This document shows, piece after piece, positions 38,971 to 47,537 of a stretch of 64,000 nucleotides of DNA; position 1 is the stretch's first letter, and each line of letters begins with the position of its first letter. A program made the translations under genes and the position numbers. The DNA lies in NCBI RefSeq assembly GCF_017310015.1, contig NZ_CP022297.1, positions 3,472,001 to 3,536,000 of the forward strand, in the 5' to 3' direction. Under the pieces are notes generated by a model. The model worked only from the letters and a program-made list of their open reading frames with translations, did no database searches and had not been told where the DNA came from. Source of the stretch: Marinobacterium iners. GTDB taxonomy: Bacteria; Pseudomonadota; Gammaproteobacteria; Pseudomonadales; Balneatricaceae.

Positions 38971-40437
38971 ATGTCTAATACTCTGCTCATCATTCTGCTC
39001 GCATTTGCTGCAGCAGCCCTGATCGCCTTTGTCATGTTCAGTCGTCGCCGCACACCCAGTACCACAGCCCCACAGGAGAACTTGCCATCGGCACCCGTTG
39101 CCGAACAGCTGCTTCCATTGGGACAGCGACGCATCGTCAACGAGTCCGAGCACCAGATTCCTCGTCGTCACCTGGACGACAATGCGATGAAGGTTGTCTA
39201 CCGGCTGCAGGATGCCGGCTTCGAGGGCTACCTTGTCGGCGGATGCATTCGCGACCTGCTGCTGGGACATACTCCCAAGGATTTTGACATCGCCACATCA
39301 GCTCACCCCGAAGAAGCCGAAGAGCTGTTTCGACGTGGTCGCCTGATTGGGCGCCGCTTCAAGCTGCTGCATGTCCGTTTCGGTCGCGAGGTGATTGAGG
39401 TCGCCACCTTCAGGGCATCGCATGATCAGGAAGAGACAACTCAGGACCAGGCCCGCACGGCTGCCACCGGCATGATCCTGCGCGACAACGTATACGGCAC
39501 CATCGAAGAAGATGCCCTGCGCCGCGACTTCACCATCAATGCACTTTACTACGATGTGCGTGACCATACCGTACTCGATTTTGCCAATGGCTATCCCGAC
39601 CTCAAACAGCGCCAGCTGCGCATGATCGGTGATGCACGTGAACGCTACCGTGAAGACCCGGTGCGCATGCTCAGGGCTGCACGTTTTGCAGCCAAACTCG
39701 GTTTTGAAGTGGAACCCGGTACCGCAGCGCCGATTCGAGAACTGGCAGCGCTGCTTGGCAATGTATCCCCCGCACGCCTGTTTGATGAAGTACTCAAACT
39801 GCTGCAGAGTGGACACGGCGAGGCGTCCTACCGACAGCTGCAACGCTTCGGCCTGTTTGCCTTCCTTTTCCCGCAAACCGATGCGGCGCTGGAGCATGAC
39901 GAGTATCCGGTGGAAACCCTGCTGATCAACGCCCTGTGCAACACGGATCGACGTCTGTCTCAAGGCAAGAGCGTCACCCCGGCCTTTCTGTTTGCGGCCT
40001 TACTCTGGTATCCATTGCAGCTGAGAATCAAACAGCTGGAGCAGAGCTCAGATCTGCCACCGATCCCGCTGCTGCATGAGGCCGCCAATCAGGTTCTGGC
40101 CGAGCAGGTCCGCTCAACTGCCATTCCACGCCGATTCTCAACTCCTGTGCGTGAAATCTGGGAACTGCAGCTGCGCCTGCCGCGTCGACAGGGCAAGAAA
40201 GCCGATCAGCTTATGGAGCATCCTCGCTTCAGAGCTGCATACGATCTTCTGGTACTGCGTGAGAACAGTGGTGAGCCGCTGCAGGGCCTGAGCCAGTGGT
40301 GGACCGACTACCAGTCCTCCAACCCGATGACGCGACGTGACATGGTCCCCGCGGATCAGGATGACAAGCCTCGCCGCAAACGTCGTCGTCGCCCGCGCAA
40401 CCGTCCGGCGCAGGACAGTCGTCCCAGCAATGAGTAA
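38971..40437 (+). CDS. pcnB: Poly(A) polymerase I
   Basis: 488 residues. It adds poly(A) to RNA 3' ends, marking them for decay. The nucleotidyltransferase signature is GGCIRDLLLG (90-99) with catalytic Asp104 and Asp106 in KDFDIATS. The RNA-binding core follows, and the tail is very basic (about 460-488, RRKRRRRPRNR). Unusually, residues 4-23 are a hydrophobic helix followed by SRRR, resembling a membrane anchor; the family's conserved part starts only near residue 60. The stop overlaps folK by 8 bp. Confidence 0.92.
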   Translation: MSNTLLIILLAFAAAALIAFVMFSRRRTPSTTAPQENLPSAPVAEQLLPLGQRRIVNESEHQIPRRHLDDNAMKVVYRLQDAGFEGYLVGGCIRDLLLGHTPKDFDIATSAHPEEAEELFRRGRLIGRRFKLLHVRFGREVIEVATFRASHDQEETTQDQARTAATGMILRDNVYGTIEEDALRRDFTINALYYDVRDHTVLDFANGYPDLKQRQLRMIGDARERYREDPVRMLRAARFAAKLGFEVEPGTAAPIRELAALLGNVSPARLFDEVLKLLQSGHGEASYRQLQRFGLFAFLFPQTDAALEHDEYPVETLLINALCNTDRRLSQGKSVTPAFLFAALLWYPLQLRIKQLEQSSDLPPIPLLHEAANQVLAEQVRSTAIPRRFSTPVREIWELQLRLPRRQGKKADQLMEHPRFRAAYDLLVLRENSGEPLQGLSQWWTDYQSSNPMTRRDMVPADQDDKPRRKRRRRPRNRPAQDSRPSNE

Positions 40438-40924
40438 GGCTCAGTTACGCGCCTGGATTGGCCTGGGCAGTAACCTTGAGGACCCGCTGGCGCAGGTCAG
40501 CACCGCGCTGCAAGAGCTGAGGCTACTGCCTGACACTACGCTGGCTGCACGCTCGTCGCTCTACCGTTCCGATCCTGTCGGCCCCCCCGGCCAGCCCGAT
40601 TACATCAACGCGGTTGCTGCTTTGGATACCCGTCTGGAGCCCGAAGCCCTGCTCGATGCGCTACAGGCAATCGAGCAAATGCACCAGCGCGTGCGCAAGA
40701 TCCACTGGGGACCTCGCACCCTTGACCTGGACCTGCTGCTGTATGGTGACCAGGTGATATCGACGCCGCGCCTGACCGTTCCCCATGCCTACATGACTGA
40801 GCGCAATTTTGTTCTCTGGCCTCTGGCTGAACTGGAACCGGAACTGATCCTGCCCGATGGTCGCCCGCTGAATACGCTTCTTCAGCACTGCCCTCTGGGC
40901 ACGCTGGAAAAGATATCGTTATAA
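40430..40924 (+). CDS. folK: 2-amino-4-hydroxy-6-hydroxymethyldihydropteridine pyrophosphokinase
   Basis: 164 residues. Transfers pyrophosphate from ATP to 6-hydroxymethyl-dihydropterin in folate synthesis. WIGLGSNLEDP, YRSDPVGPPGQPDYINAVAA, WGPRTLDLDLLLYG (metal-binding Asp pair) and VPHAYMTERNFVLWPL are family blocks. I chose ATG 40430, overlapping the pcnB stop by 8 bp, over a longer frame extending back into pcnB. Confidence 0.95.
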   Translation: MSKAQLRAWIGLGSNLEDPLAQVSTALQELRLLPDTTLAARSSLYRSDPVGPPGQPDYINAVAALDTRLEPEALLDALQAIEQMHQRVRKIHWGPRTLDLDLLLYGDQVISTPRLTVPHAYMTERNFVLWPLAELEPELILPDGRPLNTLLQHCPLGTLEKISL

Positions 40925-40960
40925 TCGCGCACAAGCTCAGACAATGATGAAGAGATTGCT

Positions 40961-41755
40961 ATGTCCAACATTACGCTGCATACCCTGACCGCCCGCAAAC
41001 AGGCCGGTGAAAAGTTTGCCGTACTGACCGCTTATGATGCGACCTTTGCCCATCTGGTGAGCAGCGCCGGTATCGAGATGATTCTGGTCGGTGACTCACT
41101 CGGTATGGTACTGCAGGGGCAGAGCAGCACCCTGCCGGTTACCGTCGATGAGATGGCTTACCACACCGCAAGCGTTGCGCGTGGTAATCAGGGTGCCATG
41201 ATCATGTCGGACCTGCCGTTCATGAGCTATTCCACACCGGAGCAGGCTATGGACAACTCGGCCAAGCTGATGCAGGCAGGCGCGCACATCGTCAAGCTGG
41301 AAGGCGGCGAATGGCTGTGTGACAGCGTGCGCATGCTGGCCGAGCGCGGCGTGCCCGTGTGCCCGCACCTTGGCTTGACACCACAGGCCGTCAACAAGCT
41401 TGGCGGTTATCGTGTGCAGGGACGTGACCGACAGTCCGCCCTGAAAATGATTGAAGATGCGAAGAAGCTTGAAGATGCTGGCGCCAGCATGCTGCTGCTG
41501 GAGTGTGTCCCCACACTGCTGGCCGAAGAAATTACCCGCAACGTGGAAATTCCGGTTATCGGTATCGGTGCAGGCCATCACACGGATGCCCAGGTACTGG
41601 TGATGCATGACATGCTTGGCATTACACCTGGACGCCGTCCCAAGTTCGTCAAGGACTTCATGACAGAAGCCGACAGCATTGAACAGGCTTTCCGTTTGTA
41701 TGGCGATCAGGTCAGGGCCGGTACCTTCCCCGGACCGGAACACGGGTTCGAGTAA
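40961..41755 (+). CDS. panB: 3-methyl-2-oxobutanoate hydroxymethyltransferase
   Basis: 264 residues, first committed step of pantothenate synthesis. TAYDATFAHLVSSAGIEMILVGDSLGMV, LPVTVDEMAYHT and VIGIGAGHHTDAQVLVMHDMLG are characteristic. AAGAGA precedes the ATG. The panC start follows its stop after one base. Confidence 0.96.
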   Translation: MSNITLHTLTARKQAGEKFAVLTAYDATFAHLVSSAGIEMILVGDSLGMVLQGQSSTLPVTVDEMAYHTASVARGNQGAMIMSDLPFMSYSTPEQAMDNSAKLMQAGAHIVKLEGGEWLCDSVRMLAERGVPVCPHLGLTPQAVNKLGGYRVQGRDRQSALKMIEDAKKLEDAGASMLLLECVPTLLAEEITRNVEIPVIGIGAGHHTDAQVLVMHDMLGITPGRRPKFVKDFMTEADSIEQAFRLYGDQVRAGTFPGPEHGFE

Positions 41756-41756
41756 T

Positions 41757-42602
41757 ATGAAAACCATCCACACCATTGCGGATCTGCGCACAGCCCTGAA
41801 ACCGACACGACTGTCCGGCCAGAAAATTGCGCTGGTGCCCACCATGGGCAATCTGCATCAAGGCCACATCAAACTGGTGGAAACAGCACGCCGGCAAGCC
41901 GATACCGTGGTGGCCAGTATCTTCGTCAACCCGCTGCAGTTCGGTGCCAACGAAGATCTCGACAGCTACCCTCGCACTCTGGCCTCCGATCAGGAGAAGC
42001 TGATGGCAGCGGGTTGTGACCTGCTGTTTGCACCCGGTGTCAGCGAGGTCTACCCGGAAGGCCAGGACAACCAGACACTGGTTGAGGTCCCGGGCTTGTC
42101 CGATCTGCACTGCGGCGCCAGCCGGCCGGGACACTTCCGTGGTGTAACCACCGTGGTATGCAAGCTGTTCAACATTGTCCAGCCGGATCTGGCTGTGTTC
42201 GGACTCAAGGATTATCAACAGGTTGCCGTGATCCGCAAGATGGTACGTGACCTCTGCATCCCCGTTGATATTGTGGGTGTTCCGACTGAGCGAGCCGGCA
42301 GTGGACTGGCGCTCAGTTCACGCAACGGCTACCTCAGTGCGGACGAACTGGCCATTGCCCCCCTGCTGCAACAAACCCTGCAACAGACCGCCGATGCCGT
42401 ACGTAACGGCGCCACGGATTTCATCGCACTGGAACAGCAGGCGCAACAGCAGCTTGAAGCAGGCGGTTTCCAGCATGACTACTACCGTATCCTCTGCCGG
42501 GATTCACTCCAGCCGCCTGAAGCCGGAGATGTTCGCCCTCTGGTCATTCTGGCCGCCGCTCGACTCGGTCCTGCCCGTCTGATCGACAACCTCGAGATCT
42601 GA
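41757..42602 (+). CDS. panC: Pantothenate synthetase
   Basis: 281 residues; condenses pantoate with beta-alanine using ATP. PTMGNLHQGHIKLV holds the HIGH motif, FVNPLQFGANEDLDSYPR and VFGLKDYQQVAVIRKMV are substrate-binding blocks, and LSSRNGYLS is the KMSKS-like loop. ATG 41757 lies one base after the panB stop; the frame extending back into panB is not used. Confidence 0.96.
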   Translation: MKTIHTIADLRTALKPTRLSGQKIALVPTMGNLHQGHIKLVETARRQADTVVASIFVNPLQFGANEDLDSYPRTLASDQEKLMAAGCDLLFAPGVSEVYPEGQDNQTLVEVPGLSDLHCGASRPGHFRGVTTVVCKLFNIVQPDLAVFGLKDYQQVAVIRKMVRDLCIPVDIVGVPTERAGSGLALSSRNGYLSADELAIAPLLQQTLQQTADAVRNGATDFIALEQQAQQQLEAGGFQHDYYRILCRDSLQPPEAGDVRPLVILAAARLGPARLIDNLEI

Positions 42603-42829
42603 CACCGCCGTACAGGGGGGCCTTGTACTCCCGTTGTGCGGCGCACACAGTTTTGCCTTGGTCTACTTGACACCGCCTGAGCCCTTCGCGCAGACTCGAA
42701 GGACCTCATGGCGGTATGGATACCCGTACGCCTGCCCGAGCTGATGCCGACTGAAATATCCCTTTCACCGGCGTGCGTTACCCTGAGCCCGGGATCAATA
42801 ATGATATAAACCAAAGAGGCACTTCCATT

Positions 42830-44011
42830 ATGCGTGATGTTGTTATCGTTGCCGCTGGCCGTACAGCGGTGGGTACTTTCAACGGCTCCCTCTCCTCACT
42901 GACCGCGGCTACTTTGGGCGCTGAAGTACTCAAGGGCCTGCTGCAGAAAACCGGACTGAACCCGGCAGAGGTAGACGAAGTGATTCTGGGCCAGGTACTC
43001 ACGGCCGGCTGTGGCCAGAACCCGGCTCGTCAGGCTCTGATCCACGCAGGCATCCCTCAGGAAGTGCCCGCCATGACTATCAACAAGGTGTGCGGCTCCG
43101 GCCTCAAGGCCCTGCAACTGGCGACCCAGGCGATCCGCTGCGGTGATGCTGACGTGATCATCGCCGGCGGTCAGGAAAACATGTCCCAGTCCCCCCACCT
43201 ACTGCCCAACTCACGTAATGGTGCACGCATGGGCGACTGGAAGATGATCGACTCCATGATTACCGATGGCCTGTGGGATGCGTTCAATAACTACCACATG
43301 GGCATCACCACCGAGAACATTGTCGAAAAATACGGTTTCAGCCGTGAAGATCAGGACGCTTTCGCTTCTGCCTCTCAGAACAAGGCTGAAGCAGCCGTCA
43401 CCTCTGGCCGCTTCAAGGACGAAATCATTCCGGTCAGCATTCCGCAACGCAAGGGCGATCCCGTAGTATTCGACACCGATGAACAGCCCCGCTTTGGCTG
43501 CACCCCGGAGGCTCTGGCCAAGCTGCGCCCGGCCTTCAAGAAAGACGGCACCGTTACCGCCGGTAACAGTTCCACCATTAATGATGGTGCGGCTGCCGTG
43601 ATTCTGTGTTCAGCCGAAAAGGCGGAAGCACTGGGGCTGCCGGTTCTGGCCCGGATCAAGGCGTATGCCTCTGCCGGTGTTGATCCTGCCATCATGGGCA
43701 CAGGCCCGATCTGCGCCACCACCAAGGCGCTGGAAAAGGCGGGCTGGGGCATCAACGACCTGGAACTGGTTGAAGCCAACGAAGCCTTCGCGGCTCAGGC
43801 TATGTCCGTCAACAAGGACCTGGGCTGGAACACCGACATCGTCAACGTGAACGGCGGTGCAATTGCGCTGGGCCATCCGATTGGCGCGTCCGGCTGCCGC
43901 ATTTTGGTGTCACTGGTGCACGAAATGATCAAGCGTGATGCCAAGAAAGGTCTCGCAACTCTGTGTATCGGTGGTGGCATGGGTACAGCACTGGCGATCG
44001 AGCGCGACTGA
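42830..44011 (+). CDS. Acetyl-CoA C-acetyltransferase (thiolase)
   Basis: 393-residue biosynthetic-type thiolase condensing two acetyl-CoA, as PhaA or AtoB do. The active residues are Cys88 (NKVCGSGLKAL), His349 (GGAIALGHPIGASG) and Cys379 (CIGGGMGTAL). AGAGG lies about 10 bases before the ATG. No phaB, phaC or fatty-acid partner is adjacent, so the pathway cannot be fixed from context. The 227-base spacer to panC shows no gene. Confidence 0.93.
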   Translation: MRDVVIVAAGRTAVGTFNGSLSSLTAATLGAEVLKGLLQKTGLNPAEVDEVILGQVLTAGCGQNPARQALIHAGIPQEVPAMTINKVCGSGLKALQLATQAIRCGDADVIIAGGQENMSQSPHLLPNSRNGARMGDWKMIDSMITDGLWDAFNNYHMGITTENIVEKYGFSREDQDAFASASQNKAEAAVTSGRFKDEIIPVSIPQRKGDPVVFDTDEQPRFGCTPEALAKLRPAFKKDGTVTAGNSSTINDGAAAVILCSAEKAEALGLPVLARIKAYASAGVDPAIMGTGPICATTKALEKAGWGINDLELVEANEAFAAQAMSVNKDLGWNTDIVNVNGGAIALGHPIGASGCRILVSLVHEMIKRDAKKGLATLCIGGGMGTALAIERD

Positions 44012-44029
44012 TTCGCACCACCTCAACGC

Positions 44030-44055
44030 AAACAGCCGCCCGAGGGCGGCTGTTT
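44030..44055. terminator. Bidirectional terminator after the thiolase gene
   Basis: AAACAGCCGCC-CGAG-GGCGGCTGTTT, an 11-bp stem with a T-run on both strands, between convergent genes. Confidence 0.85.
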
Positions 44056-44095
44056 TGTTTCGGTAACACACCTGGTATGAATACCGCCAGGGCCA

Positions 44096-44932
44096 TCACG
44101 CCGTAGCAATTGCACCTTTGCCGATGCCCTCAAATGCACGCACAACCACTTCATCCTGCGGGTGGTCAATTTTGACCTGCTCGACCAGATGTGCCGCAAT
44201 TTGCTCGACGGTACTTTCGGTATCAATCAAATAGCAGCAGCGCGCCGGCAGCTCCAGCTCGAACGCGCCCTGAGGCGCCGTATAGGCATAATGGTGCGCA
44301 CCGGCCGACTGGTTTTTCAGGTGGCTACGGGTACCTATATAGATATCACGGAAGCACTCGGCCCAGCGCCCTTCCAACACCTCATCGCGATGACCGTTAC
44401 GGTAGATCATGATGCGCGAGCGGTGGCCATGAGCGATCCGCTGGCAGTTGCCGTCATGCTGCTGCAGGCCGTGACTGTAGTGATAGTAGCGCCCATCGAT
44501 TGACTCGGTCGTGAAGGCAAGCTCAACCCCCTGCACCTGCTCTGGAAACAGCTGACGCAACTGATCTCGACACCAGTGGGCAACACTGAGCTCGTCAATT
44601 TCAGTACAGGGCAGTACAGCAATGGCCTGCTCGGGCGAACGGCAGCGAAAAAGACCACCCTCAGGATAATGCCAACGCACCTCGGTCATGCCGCCCAGCT
44701 GCTCAAGCTGCAAGCCCGGCAATTGGGCCGGCACAGCCAGCATATGATCAAGATGTGCATCCAGCCACTGCTTGACCCGGCGCTTGACCACACCGAAATC
44801 ACAGATCATTCCCTGAGGGTCAAGACTGCCATCCAGTACCAGCTGCACCGCCCAAGATTCGCCCACCAAACCGCGCTTGGGATGAAGGTAGGAAAAATCC
44901 ACATGGGTCAGATTATCGACGAAGAGCTTCAC
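44096..44932 (-). CDS. Tandem 6-carboxytetrahydropterin synthase (QueD/PTPS)-like protein
   Basis: 278 residues, twice the normal QueD length. The C-terminal half keeps the active-site pattern: His154 (SHGL), Cys163 (DGNC) and HGH at 168-170 fit the zinc ligands and catalytic Cys. The N-terminal half has lost these but keeps the substrate-side blocks (QGMICDFGVVKRRV, LDAHLDHM). It therefore looks like two PTPS repeats fused, each with part of the site. A queuosine-type pterin role is possible; gluQ, which uses queuosine, is in this window but not adjacent. Confidence 0.7.
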   Translation of the reverse strand: MKLFVDNLTHVDFSYLHPKRGLVGESWAVQLVLDGSLDPQGMICDFGVVKRRVKQWLDAHLDHMLAVPAQLPGLQLEQLGGMTEVRWHYPEGGLFRCRSPEQAIAVLPCTEIDELSVAHWCRDQLRQLFPEQVQGVELAFTTESIDGRYYHYSHGLQQHDGNCQRIAHGHRSRIMIYRNGHRDEVLEGRWAECFRDIYIGTRSHLKNQSAGAHHYAYTAPQGAFELELPARCCYLIDTESTVEQIAAHLVEQVKIDHPQDEVVVRAFEGIGKGAIATA

Positions 44933-45057
44933 GGTGGCCTCGCAACAAGTTTGGGAGCGCTATTCTAGCGGATTCACCGACAGCTTTCATGAGCCCCTGT
45001 CGGTGATCTTGCCCGCTACTATATACTAGTACCCTTTGAGCACTTTGCAGGTTGACC

Positions 45058-45747
45058 ATGCGACTCGACAAATACATAGCCAGCGTAACCGACTTTTCCC
45101 GCAAAGAGGTCAAGCGCATGCTGCATGCGGACGAAGTGACCGTCAACGGGGAGCATGAGCGTGACGCTGGGCGCAAGATCAGTGACACCGATGACGTATG
45201 TCTGCAGGGAATGCCCCTGGACCCGCCCAGCACCCGTTATATCATGCTGTACAAGCCCGAGGGGGTCGTATGCTCAAACGACGATCCGACCCACCCGACC
45301 GTAACGGCGCTGCTTGAGATGCCGCGTGTCGAGCGCCTGCACATCTGCGGCCGACTCGATGTGGATACCACCGGATTGGTACTGCTGACCGATGACGGCC
45401 AGTGGGCTCACCGTGTCACATCGCCCAACCGCCACACCGGCAAGATCTATCACGTAATCACCTCGGACCCGATCACGCCCGATACCGTCCGCATCTTTGC
45501 CGATGGCATCATGCTGAACGGGGAGCACCGACGCACCAAACCGGCTGAGCTTGAACTGCTGTCAGAGCGTGAGGCCCGTGTTTGCCTGCATGAAGGACGC
45601 TACCATCAGGTCAAGCGCATGTTTGCCGCCGTCGGCAATCGAGTTGATGCCCTGCATCGCGAGCAGATCGGCGATATCATCCTCGATGAAATGCTCGAAC
45701 CCGGTGAATACCGTGAACTGACCCCTGCCGAGATCACCAGTGTCTGA
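45058..45747 (+). CDS. rsuA: 16S rRNA pseudouridine(516) synthase
   Basis: 229 residues. An S4 RNA-binding domain (MRLDKYIASVTDFSRKEVKRML) is followed by a pseudouridine-synthase domain with GRLDVDTTGLVLLTDDG, whose Asp is catalytic, and EGRYHQVKRMFAAVGN. ATG 45058 starts the S4 domain; a TTG six bases upstream is not needed. One base separates its stop from rsmC, the next 16S-modification gene. Confidence 0.9.
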   Translation: MRLDKYIASVTDFSRKEVKRMLHADEVTVNGEHERDAGRKISDTDDVCLQGMPLDPPSTRYIMLYKPEGVVCSNDDPTHPTVTALLEMPRVERLHICGRLDVDTTGLVLLTDDGQWAHRVTSPNRHTGKIYHVITSDPITPDTVRIFADGIMLNGEHRRTKPAELELLSEREARVCLHEGRYHQVKRMFAAVGNRVDALHREQIGDIILDEMLEPGEYRELTPAEITSV

Positions 45748-45748
45748 T

Positions 45749-46807
45749 ATGGATCCCATTGCCCGCGAACTGGAACAGCAACTCAGCCGTCTGAGCGCTC
45801 AAGCCCTCTGGCTGGTGGATGAAAACCCGCTGCCACGCTGCCGTCCGAACCCGTCAGTAGAGGTAGTTGGCAACCGTTTCGATGTGATTGAGCAGCTCCA
45901 ACAGCAGGGCTGGAATGCCCGGTTCAATGACTTTGAACTCGAAACACTGCCAAGTGCCTGCTTCAACACGATCCTGTACCGGGTCTCCAAGGAAAAGGCT
46001 GTGGTACACCATCTGATCGGCGCGGCAAAACGCCTGCTCAAACCAAACGGTGAACTGATTCTGCTGGGTGACAAGGCCGAGGGTATTCGTACCTACGTGC
46101 GCAAGGCCGAGACGTGCCTTGGAGGCAGCCGCACTGAGAGCAAACTCGGGGGCAACGGCTGGTGTGCTCGCATAGTGCGCAGTGGCGAAGGGGGTGAGTG
46201 CCCCGACAGTCAGAGTTATGCCGAACTGCGCTCGGCCTGTTCGGATCAGCGACTTGAATACTGGGCCAAACCTGGCCTGTTTGGCTGGAACAAAATCGAC
46301 CGTGGCAGCGCTTTCCTGATCGAGCAGTTACCGGCCATGCTGGAAACACCTCTGCCACTGTCCGGTTCAGTGCTGGATCTGGGCTGCGGCTTCGGCTACC
46401 TTGCGCTCAATGCAGCAGGTCCTGAAACTCGGCTGGTGTGCACTGACAATAATGCCGCCGCCCTGCTGGCCTGCCAACACAATCTTCGGCGTGCCGGAAT
46501 CAGTGGCGAGGTACTGGCCAGCAATGCGGGGGACAACATCCGGCAACAGTTTGATACCCTGCTGTGCAACCCACCCTTCCACAGCGGTTTCAGTGTCGAT
46601 GGTGACCTAACCGACCGTTTCCTGGCAGCCGCACAGCGCCTGCTGACATCACAGGGCAGCGCCTGTTTTGTCGTCAATCAGCACATCCCGCTTGAGCGCA
46701 AGGCGGTTGGTCGCTTTGCCGACATCAGCCTGTGGGCCGATAATGGCAGCTTCAAACTGGTTCGATTGCGCAAACCGATTAATTTAACTGTTCAGGGACA
46801 CTCATGA
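45749..46807 (+). CDS. rsmC: 16S rRNA (guanine-1207-N2)-methyltransferase
   Basis: 352 residues with the two-lobed RsmC/RlmG layout: a degenerate N-terminal methyltransferase-like domain (1-170) and an active C-terminal one with the SAM motif VLDLGCGFGYLAL and the base-flipping motif NPPFHSGF. An in-frame GTG at 45740 overlaps rsuA; the ATG right after its stop is equally likely. It overlaps the next gene by ATGA. Confidence 0.88.
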   Translation: MDPIARELEQQLSRLSAQALWLVDENPLPRCRPNPSVEVVGNRFDVIEQLQQQGWNARFNDFELETLPSACFNTILYRVSKEKAVVHHLIGAAKRLLKPNGELILLGDKAEGIRTYVRKAETCLGGSRTESKLGGNGWCARIVRSGEGGECPDSQSYAELRSACSDQRLEYWAKPGLFGWNKIDRGSAFLIEQLPAMLETPLPLSGSVLDLGCGFGYLALNAAGPETRLVCTDNNAAALLACQHNLRRAGISGEVLASNAGDNIRQQFDTLLCNPPFHSGFSVDGDLTDRFLAAAQRLLTSQGSACFVVNQHIPLERKAVGRFADISLWADNGSFKLVRLRKPINLTVQGHS

Positions 46808-47475
46808 CCTTCGATTATCTTCGCCAGAGCCTGTTCTTTTTCCGTACTCATCTTAGCCGACTGGCACTGATTCAGATCCCCTTCCTGTTGCTAATCACGG
46901 TGGTACAGTATCAGCTGCTGCAAGGAGGGGAGTCCGCCGAGGCTGCGCGCACTACCAGCAGCGTCTTCATCAGCTCGGCACTGGATCTGGCCCTGATGCC
47001 AATCTATTGGGGGGCCACTCTGCTGTATATGCAGTCGGTGCTGCAGGGGCAAACACTGTCCACCAGCCAGGCGATCAGCCTCAGCCTGACCTGCTGGGGA
47101 CGCCTGCTGCTGACGTATATTCTGACAGCCCTGGCGGTTTCGACCGGTCTTTTGTTACTCATTGTACCCGGGATCTACATTGGCATCAGGCTGGCCTTTG
47201 CCGAGTTCTACTGCGTGATGGAAGGCAAGGGGCCAATGGAATCCCTTCGCGCCAGCTGGGCCAGCAGCAGTGAATTTTTCTGGCCACTTCTGCAGGGACT
47301 GGCACTGATTTTCGGTGTATTGATGCTGGCTGAAGTGATGATCGGGCAGATGCTGAGTGAGACTCGCATACTGATGCTGGCGCTGTCACTGCTGGCTCAG
47401 TTTCTGGGCGTTATGTCGAGCATCTACGCCTATCGCATCTACTGTGTGATGAAAGAGGAACACAAACCGCTCTGA
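46804..47475 (+). CDS. YciC-like multispan membrane protein
   Basis: 223 residues with about six hydrophobic helices. The segment LLLIVPGIYIGIRLAFAEFY and the following MESLRASW resemble the central part of E. coli YciC, a protein of unknown function. ATGA overlap couples it to rsmC. Followed at once by a strong terminator. Confidence 0.7.
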   Translation: MTFDYLRQSLFFFRTHLSRLALIQIPFLLLITVVQYQLLQGGESAEAARTTSSVFISSALDLALMPIYWGATLLYMQSVLQGQTLSTSQAISLSLTCWGRLLLTYILTALAVSTGLLLLIVPGIYIGIRLAFAEFYCVMEGKGPMESLRASWASSSEFFWPLLQGLALIFGVLMLAEVMIGQMLSETRILMLALSLLAQFLGVMSSIYAYRIYCVMKEEHKPL

Positions 47476-47481
47476 CCATAA

Positions 47482-47517
47482 AAAAGCCCCTGCCGACGCA
47501 AATCGGCAGGGGCTTTT
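47482..47517. terminator. Bidirectional terminator between the YciC-like gene and pnp
   Basis: AAAAGCCCCTGCCGA / TCGGCAGGGGCTTTT, 15-bp stem with a 6-base loop, flanked by A and T runs for both convergent transcripts. Confidence 0.9.
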
Positions 47518-47537
47518 CAAAGTCGATACAACGCTGT

